A stretch of DNA of 36,271 bases, from positions 1 through 36,271 of the forward strand of contig JAHCJW010000015.1 of NCBI GenBank assembly GCA_026126125.1, in the 5' to 3' direction. The stretch's first letter is position 1, and each line of letters starts with the position of its first letter. Below the pieces are notes generated by a model. That model ran no database searches and was not told the DNA's origin. It was given only the letters and a program-made list of their open reading frames with translations. The position numbers were made by a program, and so were the translations under genes. Below, in pieces: positions 24,603-32,426 of this stretch. The stretch is from Devosia sp. (GTDB taxonomy: Bacteria; Pseudomonadota; Alphaproteobacteria; Rhizobiales; Devosiaceae).

Positions 24603-25353
24603 CCAATATTCCCAGCAGTTCCGGCACCACCCCGATCGTTTCCCTGTCCAATGTGGTGAAGCGCTTCGGCTCGCTCCTGGTTCTCAACGAAGTCTCGTTC
24701 CATCTCGACCGCGGCCAGGTGGCCGCCCTTATCGGGCGAAGCGGCTCGGGCAAGAGCACGGCTTTGCGCTGCATCAACCGGCTCGAAACCGTGCAGGGGG
24801 GACCATCGAGGTCTGCGGCCATCGGGTCAGCGATCCCCACATCAATCTGCGCGCCCTCAGGGTCGATGTCGGTATCGTGTTCCAGAGCTACAACCTGTTT
24901 CCACATCTGACCATCGAGCAGAACGTCATGCTGGCGCCCCGCTCGGTGCGCAAACTCGGCAAGGGCGAGGCCCGCGACCTCGCCCTCAAGGCCCTTGGTC
25001 AGGTCGGACTGGCCGACAAGGCAGGCTCATATCCCGAGCAGCTTTCAGGCGGGCAGCAGCAGCGCGCCGCCATTGCCCGCTCGCTGGCCATGCAGCCCAA
25101 GGTGATGCTGTTCGACGAGGTGACCTCGGCGCTCGATCCGGAACTGACCGGGGAAGTCCTCAAGACCATCGAGAATCTGGCGGCGGATGGCATGACCATG
25201 TTGATGGTGACCCATGAAATGGGTTTTGCCCGCCGCATCGCTGACAAGGTGATCTTCATGCATCAGGGCAAAGTGCGGGAGGAAGGACCAGCCTCCATCC
25301 TTTCAGAGCCAGCCACAGCCGAATTGGCGAATTTCATCGCCAGTGACTTCTGA
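24599..25353 (+). pseudogene. ABC transporter ATP-binding protein with a -1 frameshift in a G tract
   Basis: A GlnQ/HisP-type ATPase of about 251 residues for the flanking permeases. The first frame gives MTNIPSSSG...VVKRFGSLLVLNEVSFHLDRGQ, Walker A GRSGSGKST and ...CINRLETVQGG, then loses frame. A second frame resumes with GTIEVCGHRVSDPHINLR, the Q-loop FQSYNLFPHL, signature LSGGQQQR, Walker B VMLFDEVTSALDP and the switch His VTHEMGF. The join is a run of six G (24796-24801); seven would restore a continuous frame (VQGG-TIEV). Read literally, translation stops after 103 residues at 24910, without Walker B. All other transporter genes are intact, so a sequencing error, transcriptional slippage at the G run or a recent mutation are all possible. 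Confidence 0.88.
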
Positions 25354-25384
25354 AACCAAGAATACTCAATAAAGGGAGAGTAAG

Positions 25385-26194
25385 ATGAAGACCTCGAAGA
25401 TAGCCGCCTCTATCCTGGCTGGAGCCGCAATGGTGCTGGCCCTGTCGAGTACAGCGATCGCCGACCAATATGAGACGATCATGCAGTCGGGCAAGCTGCG
25501 CATCGCCACCGATTTCGCTGTGCCGCCCTATGGCATGCTCGACGCGGACCTCAAGCCGGTTGGCCTTGATGTCGAAGTGGCGCGCAAGCTGGCCGCCGAT
25601 TGGGGCCTCGAGCTCGAATTCATCGAGACCACCGGCTCCTCGCGCATTCCCAACCTTCTCACCGACAAGACCGACCTCGTCATCTCGTCGCTCTCGATCA
25701 CCCCGGACCGCGCCGAGGTCATTGATTTCAGCGCGCCCTATAGCGTGATCAATTCGGTCATCGGCGGCGCTGCCGACGACAAGGTCGCCGGCTGGGAAGA
25801 CCTCAAGGGCCGCGCCGTGGCCGTGGCGCGCGGCACGATCAATGACACCGACATCTCCGCCGAGGCCGACACCTACGGTTTCACGGTCACCCGCTACGAA
25901 GACGACGCGACCTTGATCACCGCCATCGTCAGCGGCCAATCCGACCTGATTGGCCATGCCGCAGCAACGCTGCTGCGCGTCAACGAGGCCGGCCCGACGC
26001 TGAAGTTCGAGCCCAAATTCGTCACCCGCGCCAGTGGCTTGGGTATCGGCGTGCGCAAGGGTGAGCCCGAATTGGTCAAGCACCTCAACGAATGGGTCGC
26101 CGAAAACATCGCCAATGGGACGCTCACCGAAATTACCGAGCGCTATACCGGCCTGCCGCTGCCCGAAGTCATGCCCGTCATGGCCAAGAAATAA
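25385..26194 (+). CDS. ABC transporter substrate-binding protein, amino-acid family 3
   Basis: A 269-residue periplasmic binding protein. A signal peptide occupies about residues 1-26 (ILAGAAMVLALSSTAIA then DQYE). The mature domain shows the family 3 pattern: GKLRIATDFAVPPYGMLDADLKPVGLDVEVARKLA, TDLVISSLSITPDRAEVIDFSAPY and WEDLKGRAVAVARGTIND. Family members bind polar amino acids, opines or small organic acids. It is separated by 31 bp from the ATPase gene and followed by a hairpin, a common arrangement that lets the binding protein be expressed more highly. AAAGGGAGAG precedes the ATG. The ligand is unknown; the neighbouring enzymes suggest a non-standard amino or carboxylic acid. Confidence 0.92.
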   Translation: MKTSKIAASILAGAAMVLALSSTAIADQYETIMQSGKLRIATDFAVPPYGMLDADLKPVGLDVEVARKLAADWGLELEFIETTGSSRIPNLLTDKTDLVISSLSITPDRAEVIDFSAPYSVINSVIGGAADDKVAGWEDLKGRAVAVARGTINDTDISAEADTYGFTVTRYEDDATLITAIVSGQSDLIGHAAATLLRVNEAGPTLKFEPKFVTRASGLGIGVRKGEPELVKHLNEWVAENIANGTLTEITERYTGLPLPEVMPVMAKK

Positions 26195-26204
26195 CCTTAA
26201 TAAG

Positions 26205-26230
26205 GGGCCGGCTCGCCACAGAGCTGGCCC
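26205..26230 (+). terminator. Intergenic hairpin after the binding-protein gene
   Basis: GGGCCGGCTC (26205-26214) pairs with GAGCTGGCCC (26221-26230) with one G-T wobble, closing a 6-nt loop, 11 bp after the stop codon. There is no T run, so it is more likely an mRNA-stabilising or partial termination element than a full stop. Confidence 0.55.
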
Positions 26231-26267
26231 ATCCCAATCATCCCGAGCCGACCCGAAGGAGATCGTC

Positions 26268-27377
26268 ATGTCCCCGCATGACCTAGACGCGCTGTTCGAG
26301 CCCCTAGCCCTTGGATCGCTGCGCCTGCCGAACCGCCTGGTCATGGCGCCGCTGACGCGCAATCGCGTTGGCGAGGATGGCGTGCCCACCTCCATGGTCG
26401 CCGACTATTATGCTCAACGCGCCACGGCCGGCCTCATCATCGCTGAAGCGACCCAGATTTGTCCCGAAGGCCAGGGCTATGGCCTCACCCCGGGCATTCA
26501 CACCCCCGAGCAGATTGCCGGCTGGCGCAAGGTCACCGATGCGGTGCACCAACGCGGCGGCCGCATCTTCCTTCAGCTCTGGCATGTGGGCCGCGTGTCC
26601 AATACTCTCATCCAGCCCCGCGGCAAGGCGCCGGTCGCACCCTCGGCGATCCGGGCGGAGGCCCGGACCTGGATTGCCGGCGAATTCCTGCCGACCTCGC
26701 AGCCCGTCGCCCTCGACATCGATGCTATTCCCGCTATCGTCGAGGCCCATGCACAAGGCGCCCGCAACGCGCTGGCGGCCGGCTTCGACGGCGTGGAACT
26801 GCATGGCGCCAATGGCTATCTGATCGATCAGTTTTTGCGCGACGGCTCCAACCAGCGCACCGATGCCTATGGTGGCTCCATCACCAACCGCGTGCGCTTT
26901 ATGTGCGAAGTGGTCGACGCGGTGACGCGCGCCGTGGGCTCGGGCAAGGTCGGTATCCGCCTCTCGCCGGTCACGCCATCCAATGGCGCTTTCGACAGCG
27001 ATCCGGTGCCGCTGTTCTATCACGCTGTGGAGAGCCTCAATCCGTTCAATCTGGCCTATCTGCATGTGATCGAAGGCGAGACGCGCGGTGATCGCAACTA
27101 TAATGGCGCGGTTGACTATGCCAAGCTGCGCCGCTCGTTCCGCGGTGCCTATATGGCCAATAACGGCTATACGCGGGAATTGGCCGCCGAGCGCATCTCA
27201 GCGGGCTATGCCGATCTTGTCTCCTTCGGCCGCTCCTTCCTGGCCAATCCCGATCTCGCCGAGCGCTTCCGGCAGGGACTGGACCTCAACCTGCCCGAAA
27301 ACGCCACGTTTTATGGCGGCGACCGGCGCGGCTATACCGACTATCCCTTCGCCGCCGGAGCGGCCGCCCCCGCATAG
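26268..27377 (+). CDS. Old Yellow Enzyme-family NADH:flavin oxidoreductase
   Basis: A 369-residue FMN-dependent (beta/alpha)8 ene-reductase of the NemA/OYE group. Landmarks: NRLVMAPLTRNR at the N-terminus, LQLWHVGRVS with the substrate-binding region, GFDGVELHGANGYLIDQFLRDGSNQRTDAYGGS (the class signature) and YADLVSFGRSFLANPDL at the phosphate-binding end. Such enzymes reduce C=C bonds conjugated to a carbonyl, carboxyl or nitro group. GAAGGAG precedes the ATG. It is in line with the transporter genes, 73 bp after the binding protein, and may work opposite or alongside the flavoprotein at 18644-20053, though the true substrate is unknown. Confidence 0.92.
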   Translation: MSPHDLDALFEPLALGSLRLPNRLVMAPLTRNRVGEDGVPTSMVADYYAQRATAGLIIAEATQICPEGQGYGLTPGIHTPEQIAGWRKVTDAVHQRGGRIFLQLWHVGRVSNTLIQPRGKAPVAPSAIRAEARTWIAGEFLPTSQPVALDIDAIPAIVEAHAQGARNALAAGFDGVELHGANGYLIDQFLRDGSNQRTDAYGGSITNRVRFMCEVVDAVTRAVGSGKVGIRLSPVTPSNGAFDSDPVPLFYHAVESLNPFNLAYLHVIEGETRGDRNYNGAVDYAKLRRSFRGAYMANNGYTRELAAERISAGYADLVSFGRSFLANPDLAERFRQGLDLNLPENATFYGGDRRGYTDYPFAAGAAAPA

Positions 27378-27433
27378 ATAGGCAGGCTGCCCTTCCCCAC
27401 TACCCTTGCCTCCTCGCTCATCGGAGACTTCCC

Positions 27434-27910
27434 ATGTCAGACCCGGCTATCGCCGTCCAACCTCATATCCTGCTGCTCCAGGGCCCCAACATGAACTATC
27501 TCGGCAAGCGGCAACCCGAGCTTTACGGCTCGACCACAGCCGCCCAGCTTGACGAGATCGTGCGTCAGCATGCAAGAGACACGGGATACCGGCTCAGCAT
27601 CTTCTACACCAACAGCGAAGGCGCCGCGCTCGATCGGATCTATGAGGCCGTCGAAAACGAAGGCATGGATGGATTGGTCATGAACCCGGCCTCATGGTCG
27701 GTCGGTGCGGGTGCCTCCATACGCTATTGCATCATGTCGGTGGCCAAGCCCTACGTAGAAGTGCATCTGCGCAACCAGTATGTCATGAAGAACGTCTCGA
27801 CTTTGGCCGATCTGGCCGTGGGCGTCGTGCAGGGCTTCGGGATCGATTCCTATCTTCTGGGGCTCGATGCCATGTACCGGCACCTGCTTCGCGGCAACGC
27901 TGCCAGCTAG
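27434..27910 (+). CDS. Divergent type II 3-dehydroquinate dehydratase-like protein
   Basis: A 158-residue protein with the flavodoxin-like fold of AroQ. Retained parts are LLLQGPNMNYLGKRQPELYG (R26 and catalytic Y31), the asparagine of VMNPASW (N84) and the histidine of VEVHLRN (H111). Changed parts: the usual NHEG is NSEG, the usual YSHTS loop is WSVGA (active-site His lost) and the REPFRHHS arginine region is QYVMKNVST. Biosynthetic or quinate-pathway AroQ enzymes keep those residues, so this protein probably dehydrates or hydrates a related but different compound. It is the last intact gene of the divergent catabolic operon, 56 bp after the OYE gene. Confidence 0.8.
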   Translation: MSDPAIAVQPHILLLQGPNMNYLGKRQPELYGSTTAAQLDEIVRQHARDTGYRLSIFYTNSEGAALDRIYEAVENEGMDGLVMNPASWSVGAGASIRYCIMSVAKPYVEVHLRNQYVMKNVSTLADLAVGVVQGFGIDSYLLGLDAMYRHLLRGNAAS

Positions 27911-27950
27911 ATCATGTCTCGCGAAAATGGCCCCGGTTTCGGGATAAAGA
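27911..27950. repeat. Palindromic intergenic repeat element, copy 2 (partial)
   Basis: It matches copy 1 (1981-2017) at 30 of 37 positions without gaps (shared CATGTCT, AAA.TGGCCC, GGTTTCG.GATAA). It lacks the right-hand arm AAGACATGC and the second hairpin, so it is truncated. It begins right after the stop codon of the AroQ-like gene and borders a decayed region. Confidence 0.55.
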
Positions 27951-27962
27951 AAGGGTGAGCCA

Positions 27963-28467
27963 ACGAAGATTTCCGTTCTCGATTCACTTGAACACGCGCC
28001 GGGAGAAAACAGCGCCGCAACATTGCAGCGCGCTATCGCCCTGGCCCGCGGCGCCGCACGTTTCGGGGACGCTCGCGGGGCCCTGGACCTGCGGCTGGCC
28101 TGTTCTGCCTTTCATCGCCCCGAACTGATGCCTGCCATCATTGCCGCCTACGGCGCCGCCTTTGTGCCGGCCGGGTGGGGCGGGCTGCGCCGAGCCGCAG
28201 GTGCTGATCGCCATAATGGGTTCCGTGGCGGCGACGCGGCAAGAGGCAGAATTGCAGGCCATGCCCATGCTCATGGCCAATGCATTGCGCCGCAAACAGG
28301 GCATCGTCCTGCCGCATCTGCCCGATACGGAGGCCTTCATTACCCATTTCGGCGGCGTCGTCCCGGCCGGGTCGGAACTGGCCAGCCGTTACATCATTGG
28401 CGGCATTGATAAGGTCTCCGCGCGGCTGCAACGGCAGGCCGAGGAGCGTGCGGGCGACCGAACCTGA
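27963..28467 (+). pseudogene. Remnant of an LLM-class flavin-dependent oxidoreductase
   Basis: Three segments of a luciferase-like monooxygenase are recognisable. The first, from 27966, reads KISVLDSLEHAPGENSAATLQRAIALARGAARFG, matching the usual N-terminus (LSVLD...A..LAR.AE.LG). The second is LRLACSAFHRPELMPAIIAAYGAAFVPAG, the loop and helix normally about 170 residues further on. After a frameshift near 28165-28190 the third, AEPQVLIAIMGSVAATRQEAE...SRYIIGGIDKVSARL, is the C-terminal region. So most of the barrel is deleted and the frame is broken. The codon before K is ACG where ATG is expected. It is fused at its end to an NsrR remnant. Confidence 0.7.
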
Positions 28468-28648
28468 TTTTGCCATGCTCAAATGTTTCGGCCAGGAGGA
28501 GCGAAATTGCTGCCTCTCGCCGGAATGCCAATTGTGCGGAATATTGGGCGGGACCCTGGATGCCTTCATGGCGGAGATGGACCGCCACACGCTGGGGGAT
28601 CTTGTGGTGAATCCCGCCTCCTTCGCAGTGCAGCGGCCGGCTGCGTAA
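28448..28648 (+). pseudogene. C-terminal remnant of an NsrR (Rrf2-family) repressor
   Basis: The frame from 28448 gives VRATEPDFAMLKCFGQEERN, then CCLSPECQLCGILGGTLDAFMAEMDRHTLGDLV. This corresponds to the NsrR cysteine region and C-terminal helix (typical pattern: EP.F..VECF....C...P.C.L...L..A...F...LD..TL.DL). NsrR uses these cysteines for a nitric-oxide-sensing Fe-S cluster. The N-terminal DNA-binding half is absent; the sequence upstream belongs to the LLM remnant. No start codon with a ribosome-binding site leads this frame. Confidence 0.68.
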
Positions 28649-28683
28649 TGGGGCATGCTGCGACATCTTGACCACCGCCCATA

Positions 28684-28706
28684 AACATGACTATGAAATG
28701 CATGTT
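28684..28706. promoter_or_regulatory. NsrR-box-like palindrome upstream of the Fec-type operon
   Basis: Arms AAACATG (28683-28689) and CATGTTT (28701-28707) flank an 11-bp A/T-rich centre. The 23-bp core fits the published NsrR consensus length and most positions (AA.ATG....AAATGCAT.TT). A TATATA sequence (28712-28717) immediately downstream could be a -10 box, so a bound repressor would block the promoter. It is 97 bp upstream of the permease start. The neighbouring NsrR remnant supports the reading. The rest of the gap 28649-28802 shows nothing else firm. Confidence 0.55.
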
Positions 28707-28802
28707 TTTATTATATAGCTGAACACGCCCATTTGCTGCGCCTTTCGATAGGCGTCGCTCCCGGACAAGTCAGATTTTACAACCGCCACCCAGAGTGACT
28801 CC

Positions 28803-29861
28803 ATGACTGATTTCGCGCCCGCCGCGAAACGGGCGAGCCCGCATGCGCGTATCGCTACCCGAAGCAGCGTCCTTGCCCCTGCCCTTATTGTCCTGCCGTT
28901 CATTCTGGCGGTGTTGGCGCTGTGCCTGGGGCGCTATGTCGTCAGCCCCGCCAATGCCCTGTCTATCCTGTTCAGTCAGATCCTGCCCATCGAACCCAGC
29001 TGGCAAGCGGTTGAGGAAACAGTCGTGCTCAATATCCGCCTGCCCCGCGTCCTGATGGCACTGGTCATCGGCGCCGGGCTGGCCGTTTCGGGCGCGGCGT
29101 TCCAGGGCCTGTTCGGCAATCCGCTGGTCAGCCCGCATATTCTGGGCGTGTCGTCAGGCGCCGGGTTCGGCGCTGCATTGACCATTCTCCTCTTCCGCCA
29201 TCTCGCCTTCGTGCCCGCCGGCGCGCTGATCTTCGGCATCGTCGCCATGATGATCGCCTTGTGGATTTCGCGGCGCGGCGGGCAGTCCTCGCTGTTCATG
29301 CTGATCCTGGCCGGTGTCATTACCGCCGCCATGTTCGAGGCGCTGCTGGCGCTGCTCAAATATGTCGCCGATCCCAACGACACCCTGCCCACCATCGTCT
29401 ATTGGCTGATGGGCAGCCTCACCGCCTCATCCTATGAGATGCTGGCCTGGGGCGTGCCGCTGATGGGGCTGGGGATCGCCGTGCTCTGGGCGCTGCGCTG
29501 GCGGCTGAACGTCATGTCGCTCTCCGAGGTCGAGGCCCGCTCGCTCGGCACCGACGTACAGAAGATGCGCTGGGTGGTCATCACCGCCGCCACCCTGGTC
29601 ACCGCCGTCACCGTATCGCTGGCCGGCATTATCGGCTGGGTGGGGCTGGTCATTCCCCATGTTGCCCGCATGCTGGTGGGCTCCAACCATGCCGCGCTCA
29701 TTCCGGCCTCCATGTCGATCGGCGCCATCTATCTGCTGGCCATCGACACCGTGGCCCGCACCGCCACCAGCGCCGAAATCCCGCGTTCCATCCTCCCCGC
29801 CGTGGTCGGCGCGCCGTTCTTCGCCTATCTGCTCAAACGCGCTAAGGGAGGCTGGTCATGA
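28803..29861 (+). CDS. FecCD-family ABC transporter permease
   Basis: A 352-residue inner-membrane permease of the BtuC/FecCD type with about ten hydrophobic segments. Family marks: IRLPRVLMALVIGAGLAVSGAAFQGLFGNPLVSPHILGVSSGAGFGA, LIPASMSIGAIYLLAIDTVART and the C-terminal GAPFFAYLLKR. It would dimerise and move an iron-siderophore, heme, corrinoid or metal chelate delivered by the binding protein at 30682. The ATG at 28803 has only a weak GAGTGA element. Its stop overlaps the ATPase start as ATGA. The substrate is not readable from sequence. Confidence 0.92.
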   Translation: MTDFAPAAKRASPHARIATRSSVLAPALIVLPFILAVLALCLGRYVVSPANALSILFSQILPIEPSWQAVEETVVLNIRLPRVLMALVIGAGLAVSGAAFQGLFGNPLVSPHILGVSSGAGFGAALTILLFRHLAFVPAGALIFGIVAMMIALWISRRGGQSSLFMLILAGVITAAMFEALLALLKYVADPNDTLPTIVYWLMGSLTASSYEMLAWGVPLMGLGIAVLWALRWRLNVMSLSEVEARSLGTDVQKMRWVVITAATLVTAVTVSLAGIIGWVGLVIPHVARMLVGSNHAALIPASMSIGAIYLLAIDTVARTATSAEIPRSILPAVVGAPFFAYLLKRAKGGWS

Positions 29862-30676
29862 GCCTTGCCATCCGCGATGCCAGTTATGGCCACAGGCCGG
29901 GCAAGCCATTATTCACCGGCCTCGACTTCGCCCTCTCCTCCGGCGAAATCATGGCCGTGCTCGGCCCCAACGGCGCGGGCAAGACCACCCTGCTCAACAC
30001 CATTACCGGCATGATGGCCTGGCAGCGGGGGGAAACGCTGGTCCATGGCAAGCCGCTCGCTGCCTATGGCGAGCGCGAGCTGTGGCGCCATATCGGCTAT
30101 GTGCCGCAGGCCCGCACCAATGCCTTCGCCTATTCGGTGCTGGACATGGTGCTGTTGGGCCGTTCGGCCCATCTGGGCACATTCGCCCGCCCCGGCGCCG
30201 AAGACATCGCCATTGCCCGCCGCGTACTCGCCCGGCTCGAAATCGCCCACCTGGAAAAAGCCTATTGCAACGCCATCAGCGGGGGCGAGCTGCAACTGGT
30301 GTTCATCGCCCGCGCTTTGGTGGGCGAACCATCGATCCTGTTTCTCGACGAGCCGGAATCGCATCTCGATTTCAAGAAGCAGCTTATTATCCTCGACATC
30401 ATCGAGCGCCTCGCGCGCGAAGACCGGTTGATCTGCGTGATGAACACGCATTTTCCCAACCACGCCCTGCGCATCGCCGACCAGGTGCTGATGCTGGGCG
30501 GTGACGGCACCCATCGCTTCGGTCCAACCACCGAAGTGCTCACCGAAGACGCCATCCGCGCCTGTTTCGGCGTCAATGCCCGTATCGACACCATCGACGC
30601 CGAGGGCCGCGCCATGCGCGCCATCTATCCGGTATCGCTGGACCGGACCCATAACCATTCCCAACCGGAGACCTGA
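29858..30676 (+). CDS. FecE-type ABC transporter ATP-binding protein
   Basis: A 272-residue ATPase. Walker A is GPNGAGKTT (about residues 35-43), the Q-loop is around IGYVPQART, the signature is ISGGELQLV, Walker B is SILFLDEPESHLDF and the switch histidine is in VMNTHFPNHAL. The LSGGQ motif reads ISGGE and the D-loop SHLD, as in FecE/BtuD-type proteins. It overlaps the permease gene by four bases and is followed 5 bp later by the binding-protein gene. It energises the importer from the cytosolic side. Confidence 0.92.
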   Translation: MSLAIRDASYGHRPGKPLFTGLDFALSSGEIMAVLGPNGAGKTTLLNTITGMMAWQRGETLVHGKPLAAYGERELWRHIGYVPQARTNAFAYSVLDMVLLGRSAHLGTFARPGAEDIAIARRVLARLEIAHLEKAYCNAISGGELQLVFIARALVGEPSILFLDEPESHLDFKKQLIILDIIERLAREDRLICVMNTHFPNHALRIADQVLMLGGDGTHRFGPTTEVLTEDAIRACFGVNARIDTIDAEGRAMRAIYPVSLDRTHNHSQPET

Positions 30677-30681
30677 ACCCC

Positions 30682-31749
30682 ATGTTCAAGCCATCGCTGC
30701 TTTCCATCCTGCTCGCCGGCACCGCGCTGCTGGCCAGCCCCGCCACGGCGCAGGAAACCCACACGGTCACCGACCGCATGGGCCGTGAGGTCGAGCTGCC
30801 GGTCGATATCGAACGGATCGCAACCGAGTTCCTGCCCTTCCCTTCGGCCTGGTTCATCTCCACGGGTTCGGCCGACGAGATCGTGGGCATGCACCCCGAC
30901 TCCATGCGCATGGCCGAGCGCGCCTTGCTGGGCCGTATTGCGCCGGCCCTGCTAGGGGCGGAGACCGGCTTCACCCAGGGCAATTCCGTCAATGTCGAGG
31001 AATTGCTGCGCCTCGCGCCGGACGTGTTCGTTTCCTATGAATCCATGCCGGCTATCGCCGATGTCGAGCGCGTCGGCATCCCGGTCCTGGCCATGGACGT
31101 GCTGTCCAATTCCGGCGGCAACGTCATCCAGACCTATAGCGGATGGATGGAATTGCTGGGCCAGGTCGCCGGACAGGAAGGCCGCGCCGCCGACATCATC
31201 GCCTATGCCCAGGACGCGCTGGAGCGCACGCGCACACGCATCGCCGCCATTCCCGAAGAGAGCCGCCCCGGCGCGCTGTTCTTCGCCCGCCTCGAGCAGA
31301 ATTCGCTCAAGATCAACGGCGCCGGTCATTTCGGCCATTTCTGGGTCACGGAGGGCGGCAATCGCAATCTGGCGCCGGATGGCATCCCGCCCTTGGCCGA
31401 TATCGACATGGAACAGATCTACGCCCTCAATCCCGAGGTGATGTTCATCTCCAATTTCTCGCCCACCAGCCCCGAGGATCTTTATGAAAACCGCGTGCCC
31501 GGCCAGGACTGGAGCCATGTCAGGGCGGTGCAGGACAAGCGCGTCTACAAGATCCCCGAGGGCATTTTTCAGTGGTATCCGCCCAGCGCCGATGCGCCGC
31601 TGATGCTGCAATGGATCGCCCAGGTAAGCCATCCGGACGTGTTTCAGGATTACGACATCCAGGACGTGATCCGCGATTACTACCACCGCTTCTACGCCTA
31701 TGAGCTGAGCGAGGACGACATCCAGCTCATTCTCAATCCCGAGTTCTAA
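30682..31749 (+). CDS. Periplasmic binding protein, FecB/BtuF-like family
   Basis: A 355-residue binding protein. A signal peptide covers about residues 1-23 (SLLSILLAGTALLASPATAQ). The mature protein begins HTVTDRMGREVELPVDIERIATEF, the usual start of periplasmic-binding-protein fold 2 proteins for iron chelates, heme or vitamin B12. Further marks: VNVEELLRLAPDVFVSYES and DWSHVRAVQDKRVYKIP. It is longer than the average FecB (about 300 residues), with an extra C-terminal stretch from residue 320 rich in D, Y and H (DYYHRFYAYELSEDD). A strong hairpin follows the gene. Confidence 0.9.
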   Translation: MFKPSLLSILLAGTALLASPATAQETHTVTDRMGREVELPVDIERIATEFLPFPSAWFISTGSADEIVGMHPDSMRMAERALLGRIAPALLGAETGFTQGNSVNVEELLRLAPDVFVSYESMPAIADVERVGIPVLAMDVLSNSGGNVIQTYSGWMELLGQVAGQEGRAADIIAYAQDALERTRTRIAAIPEESRPGALFFARLEQNSLKINGAGHFGHFWVTEGGNRNLAPDGIPPLADIDMEQIYALNPEVMFISNFSPTSPEDLYENRVPGQDWSHVRAVQDKRVYKIPEGIFQWYPPSADAPLMLQWIAQVSHPDVFQDYDIQDVIRDYYHRFYAYELSEDDIQLILNPEF

Positions 31750-31754
31750 TTCCT

Positions 31755-31778
31755 CTGCCCGCTCCCCGGAGCGGGCAG
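31755..31778 (+). terminator. GC-rich hairpin after the binding-protein gene
   Basis: CTGCCCGCTCC (31755-31765) and GGAGCGGGCAG (31768-31778) form a perfect 11-bp inverted repeat 5 bp after the stop. There is no T run, so it may stabilise the upstream message or reduce read-through into the FmdE-like gene rather than end transcription. Confidence 0.6.
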
Positions 31779-31804
31779 CCCTTATCATTCAGCGAGACCA
31801 GATC

Positions 31805-32422
31805 ATGTCCTTCCCGGTGTTTTTCAGCGCCGCCCCCGCCCTCACCCTGCGCGATCCGCTCGCCGAATTTCTCGGCACCGCCCCCGGCGGGGTCATCGAA
31901 TATCGCTATGAAGACGCGGTGCGGCTGGCGGGGCATTCCTGCCCGGCGGTGGCGGGGGCATGGCTGATGCTGGTCAACGGACTGGGCTATCTCTATGACG
32001 CGCAATTGCCCGAGCGCGGCGGCATCGAAGTGGCCATGCGCCAGGCGCGCGACCACGCCACCACCGGCGTGCTGGCTTCCATCGCCACCCTCGTCACAGG
32101 CGCGGCTCCCGAAACCGGCTTTCAGGGCATCGGCCCGGCGCACCGCTTCGCGCGCAAGGATTTGCTGGCTTTCGATACCGGGATCGAGGGCACGCTGGCG
32201 CTGCGGCGGCGCGATACCGGCAAGGGCGTGGCGGTTGACATCAATACCGACCGCGTGCCGCATGATCCGGCCACGGCCTGCCTGATGCCCAAGGCCGTTG
32301 GCGGCATGGCTTCACCCGACGAGCAGGCCGAATTTGCCCGCCTGTGGCAGGAGCGCGTACGCCGCATGCTGGTAGACCATCACGACGATCCCAAGCTGGT
32401 CCACCTCTATGACTGGAGCTGA
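31805..32422 (+). CDS. FmdE-like protein
   Basis: A 205-residue soluble protein. YEDAVRLAGHSCPAVAGAWLM (from about residue 35) resembles the N-terminal motif of the FmdE family (GHxCPG...), where His and Cys (here H44 and C46) are thought to bind a metal. The family is named after a gene of molybdenum formylmethanofuran dehydrogenase operons; its function is not settled. Members also occur next to metal-chelate ABC importers, as here. No signal peptide is apparent, so it is probably cytosolic. The family call rests on one motif and on context, so it is moderate. It overlaps or nearly abuts the DUF1971 gene. Confidence 0.62.
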   Translation: MSFPVFFSAAPALTLRDPLAEFLGTAPGGVIEYRYEDAVRLAGHSCPAVAGAWLMLVNGLGYLYDAQLPERGGIEVAMRQARDHATTGVLASIATLVTGAAPETGFQGIGPAHRFARKDLLAFDTGIEGTLALRRRDTGKGVAVDINTDRVPHDPATACLMPKAVGGMASPDEQAEFARLWQERVRRMLVDHHDDPKLVHLYDWS

Positions 32423-32426
32423 CGCC

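Noticed and set aside
28280-28648. One continuous 122-codon frame read as a single novel gene
   Set aside because: Its first 55 codons are a shadow of the LLM remnant; only the part from 28448 has family resemblance (NsrR C-terminus).
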